Shown here piece after piece: positions 6,231-7,425 of a DNA stretch of 7,425 bases; positions within the stretch are counted from its first letter, which is position 1, and every line of letters begins with the position of its first letter. A program made the position numbers and the translations under genes. The notes below the pieces were generated by a model. The model worked only from the letters and a program-made list of their open reading frames with translations. It had not been told where the DNA came from and searched no databases. Source of the DNA: JBOHHM01 sp050725495 (GTDB lineage Bacteria > Pseudomonadota > Gammaproteobacteria > Burkholderiales > Burkholderiaceae_C); the NCBI GenBank assembly GCA_050725495.1, contig JBOHHM010000284.1, positions 1 through 7,425 of the forward strand. The letters run 5' to 3'.

Positions 6231-6743
6231 ATGCTGGGCCTGGTATTGCTCTACGTGGGAGCCGTGCTGTTCATCAACGGCTTGTCGATGCTGGGCAAGA
6301 TCGCGTCCAAGGAAGCCGCGGTCATGAACCTGTTCGCCGGCGGCGTGTCGCTGTTCGCCAGCCTGCACCAGGCGGCCAGCGGGCACGAGCCCCTGATCCG
6401 CGCCGCCGCCTTCGGCCTGCTGTTCTCGTTCACCTACCTGTGGGTGGCCTACGCCCACCTGACCGGTCAGGACGGGCGCGGCCTCGGCTGGTTCAGCCTG
6501 TTCGTCGCGGTCACCGCCGCGCTGGTCACGCGGGACGCCTTCGGCACGGCGCGCACCGTCACCGACGCCTGGCTCGCTGGCTGCTGGGCCGCGTGGACGC
6601 TGCTGTGGCTGTGCTTTTTCGTGATCGGCGCCCTGCAGCGCAGAAGCTGGACACGGCCGGTCGCCTGGCTGGCGATCGTCCAGGCGATCCTGACCGCATG
6701 GCTGCCCGGCTACCTGCTGCTCAGCGGGCACCTGCCGCCGTAG
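6231..6743 (+). CDS. AmiS/UreI family channel or transporter (urea/short amide)
   Basis: The 170-residue, strongly hydrophobic protein matches the AmiS/UreI family, inner-membrane channels for urea or short aliphatic amides. Six helices are predicted at about 2-22, 29-50, 55-76, 86-100, 111-135 and 143-165. Family motifs visible are L-Y-V-G-A-V-L-F-I-N-G (7-17), N-L-F-A-G-G (33-38), F-T-Y-L-W (67-71), D-G-R-G-L-G-W-F (81-88) and L-T-A-W-L-P (154-159); UreI uses the first and third in its selectivity constrictions. Length is normal. Unlike the classic contexts, no urease or acetamidase-type nitrilase gene adjoins it; instead an aldolase-like gene and a tautomerase precede it and a hydantoinase follows. 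It probably moves a small amide, urea or ammonia linked to the amidase or hydantoinase, but this is inference. The start ATG 6231 has GGGAG at 6217-6221 upstream and gives the expected N-terminus. Confidence 0.88.
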   Translation: MLGLVLLYVGAVLFINGLSMLGKIASKEAAVMNLFAGGVSLFASLHQAASGHEPLIRAAAFGLLFSFTYLWVAYAHLTGQDGRGLGWFSLFVAVTAALVTRDAFGTARTVTDAWLAGCWAAWTLLWLCFFVIGALQRRSWTRPVAWLAIVQAILTAWLPGYLLLSGHLPP

Positions 6744-6796
6744 TCCGCCACGGGACGCGGCCAGCGGCAGCCCCCGCCGCCCCGCCAAAAGCGTCG

Positions 6797-6833
6797 GAGC
6801 CTCAGAAGCTTTCGATTTTCGGAGCAATCGCAA
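6797..6833 (+). repeat. 37-base dispersed direct repeat, copy B
   Basis: It matches 5024-5060 at 34 of 37 bases in the same orientation. It begins 54 bases after the stop of the AmiS/UreI-type gene and 96 bases before the palindrome core at 6893; copy A begins 105 bases before its palindrome core. Upstream, AAAAGC (6787-6792) and GCTTT (6808-6812) recall the AAAAGCT/AGCTTTT arms of copy A, so the related region may be longer, with an indel. Confidence 0.8.
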
Positions 6834-6879
6834 GGGCCGCATGGCGTGATGCCATGGCTTGGCGCGCCACGCCAATAAA

Positions 6880-6907
6880 TTGACGACATTAGTGTAAACA
6901 CTGTGAT
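6880..6907 (+). promoter_or_regulatory. Candidate promoter for the hydantoinase gene
   Basis: TTGACG at 6880-6885 matches the sigma-70 -35 box at 5 of 6 positions. After a 16-base spacer, TGTGAT at 6902-6907 matches the -10 box at 4 of 6. The surrounding DNA is AT-rich. The spacer is mostly occupied by the palindrome AGTGTAAACACT, a classic place for a repressor. A transcript would start near 6914 and carry a leader of about 185 bases, longer than usual, before the hydantoinase start. Confidence 0.4.
6891..6902. promoter_or_regulatory. TGTNNACA operator-like palindrome AGTGTAAACACT
   Basis: AGTGTAAACACT has perfect 5-base arms around AA, with core TGTAAACA at 6893-6900. It shares the core form with 307-314, 331-338, 5129-5136 and 7046-7053. 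It lies between the candidate -35 and -10 boxes, so binding would exclude RNA polymerase. The same regulator for all sites is inferred. Confidence 0.5.
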
Positions 6908-7010
6908 CAACAAAATATTTTTGAGCAACCATGCATACATCGGTCTGGATGCGCGCCTAGGTTGTCGCCTAGATGGTCGATTCAGGCATGCAAATTGCGG
7001 AGAGGATATC

Positions 7011-7103
7011 GTGAACAGAAAAATGCACATAAATGAGCACATGTATGTTGACATGTGTTTCGATGAGGTCTGGAGGGCAGGCTTTGAGGAGGTGCGCCCA
7101 TGA
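7011..7103 (+). CDS. Possible 30-codon leader ORF overlapping the hydantoinase start
   Basis: A GTG at 7011 follows a good ribosome site, GGAGAGG at 6999-7005, with 5 bases between. The frame encodes 30 residues and ends at TGA 7101-7103, overlapping the hydantoinase ATG at 7100 (ATGA). The peptide starts (Met)-Asn-Arg-Lys-Met-His-Ile and ends Phe-Glu-Glu-Val-Arg-Pro. It has no known motif, and its codon use is much AT-richer than the neighbouring genes. It could be a small coupled leader peptide, but the TGTNNACA array at 7025-7060 lies inside it, so it may equally be non-coding regulatory DNA. Confidence 0.25.
   Translation: MNRKMHINEHMYVDMCFDEVWRAGFEEVRP
7025..7060. promoter_or_regulatory. 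Second operator-like array near the hydantoinase start
   Basis: ATGTTGACAT at 7045-7054 is a perfect palindrome with the same ATGT/ACAT arms as 330-339. It is embedded in a longer inverted repeat, CACATGT (7038-7044) and ACATGTG (7051-7057). The stretch also shows a 12-base rhythm: GCACATAAATGA, GCACATGTATGT and TGACATGTGTTT follow each other from 7025 to 7060, and TGAGCACA (7034-7041), a 5-of-6 core, starts 12 bases before the exact core. Located about 45 bases upstream of the hydantoinase start, it could be a second site for the same regulator. Confidence 0.45.
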
Positions 7104-7425
7104 CCGCCGAGCGTTTCGATCTGGTGCTGAGAAACGCCCGGGTCGCGACGGCCAGCGACACTTTTGACGCCGACATCGCCATCCGCGACGGGCGCATCGT
7201 GCAGCTCGGCACCGGGCTGGGGCCGGCGGCGCGCGAGATCGACGCGCGCGGCCGGGTCGTCACGCCCGGCGGCGTCGACGCCCATTGCCACCTGGACCAG
7301 CCGATGGAGGCGCCTGTGCGCATGGACGACGGCTTCGACAGCTGCACGCGCGCCGCGGCCTGCGGTGGCACCACCACGGTGATTACGTTCGCCGCGCAGG
7401 CCAAGGGCCAGTCGCTGCGCGCTGC
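7100..7425 (+). CDS. hydA: Hydantoinase/dihydropyrimidinase-type amidohydrolase, N-terminal part
   Basis: Only 108 codons are present; the gene runs off the right edge. It opens with the small beta-domain of cyclic amidohydrolases (D-L-V-L-R-N-A-R-V, about 7-15; I-R-D-G-R-I-V-Q-L-G, 28-37), then V-T-P-G-G-V-D-A-H-C-H (54-64), where His62 and His64 are two ligands of the binuclear metal site. C-G-G-T-T-T-V-I-T-F (88-97) and A-Q-x-K-G-Q-S-L-R (99-107) follow as in hydantoinase-like enzymes. These hydrolyse the ring of cyclic imides or ureides (hydantoins, dihydropyrimidines) to N-carbamoyl amino acids in the cytoplasm. His64 is followed by L-D-Q-P, near the usual H-L-D-x-P of dihydropyrimidinases. 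The carboxylated lysine and other ligands lie outside the window, so activity and exact substrate are open. ATG 7100 is firm: GAGGAGG at 7086-7092 lies 7 bases upstream. It is probably transcribed separately from the previous unit. Confidence 0.85.
   Translation, partial: MTAERFDLVLRNARVATASDTFDADIAIRDGRIVQLGTGLGPAAREIDARGRVVTPGGVDAHCHLDQPMEAPVRMDDGFDSCTRAAACGGTTTVITFAAQAKGQSLRA

Larger units (their letters stand above)
6744..7010. other. Intergenic region before the hydantoinase gene
   Basis: The first 60 bases are very GC-rich and include GCGGC (6764-6768) facing GCCGC (6776-6780), a weak hairpin without a T-run. Repeat copy B follows at 6797-6833. CATGGC (6840-6845) and GCCATG (6851-6856) form a perfect 6-base inverted repeat with a 5-base loop. 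From about 6868 the composition becomes clearly AT-richer than the surrounding genes, as expected for promoter DNA, and it holds the promoter and operator entries. An open frame from GTG 6903 runs to 7103, but only its last part has a ribosome site. Confidence 0.6.

Noticed and set aside
5024..6833. Insertion sequence or transposon bounded by the 37-base repeat
   Set aside because: The copies are direct, not inverted; no transposase or integrase lies between them and no target duplication was seen. A composite element is not supported.
6066..6932. Minus-strand frame covering the AmiS/UreI-type gene (288 codons)
   Set aside because: It has low-complexity composition, covers a well-supported plus-strand membrane gene and shows no motif.
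6903..7010. Extension of the 30-codon ORF upstream to GTG 6903 (66 codons in total)
   Set aside because: The GTG lies in the candidate -10 box, has no ribosome site, and the extra part has no motif or codon preference typical of the genome.

Overview
The window is GC-rich DNA whose codon use (strong G/C third positions), ATGA gene overlaps and protein families suggest a Gram-negative proteobacterium. A betaproteobacterium of the order Burkholderiales is my best guess, inferred from protein style and not proven. It reads as one catabolic locus on the plus strand in three transcription units, with the tail of another gene at the left edge and a gene cut off at the right edge. No transposase, phage gene, CRISPR array, tRNA or rRNA was seen.

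Layout. (1) 1-134: C-terminus of a PLP-dependent aminotransferase of the serine/alanine/ureidoglycine-glyoxylate type. (2) 135-451: intergenic region with a cluster of TGTNNACA palindromes. (3) 452-4926: a compact unit of a complete TRAP transporter (solute-binding protein, small and large membrane subunits, overlapping by 4 bases each) followed after 10 bases by an amidase-signature hydrolase. (4) 4927-5159: gap with copy A of a 37-base repeat and another TGTNNACA site. (5) 5160-6743: class II aldolase/adducin-like protein, small 4-oxalocrotonate-tautomerase-like protein and an AmiS/UreI-type channel. (6) 6744-7099: AT-richer gap with copy B of the repeat, a candidate promoter whose spacer is filled by an AGTGTAAACACT palindrome, and a possible 30-codon leader ORF. 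(7) 7100-7425: N-terminus of a hydantoinase/dihydropyrimidinase-type amidohydrolase, cut by the window edge.

How the parts may work together (inference): the TRAP system would import an organic acid, probably a nitrogen-containing or carbamoylated one. The hydantoinase would open a cyclic ureide or imide ring, the amidase would cleave an amide, the AmiS/UreI protein would pass a small amide, urea or ammonia, and the tautomerase and aldolase-like protein would process the carbon skeleton. The substrate is unknown. The strongest unexplained signal is the TGTNNACA palindrome: five exact copies, all upstream of the three units and none found by eye inside the main genes. This suggests one shared regulator, possibly of the GntR family, encoded outside the window.
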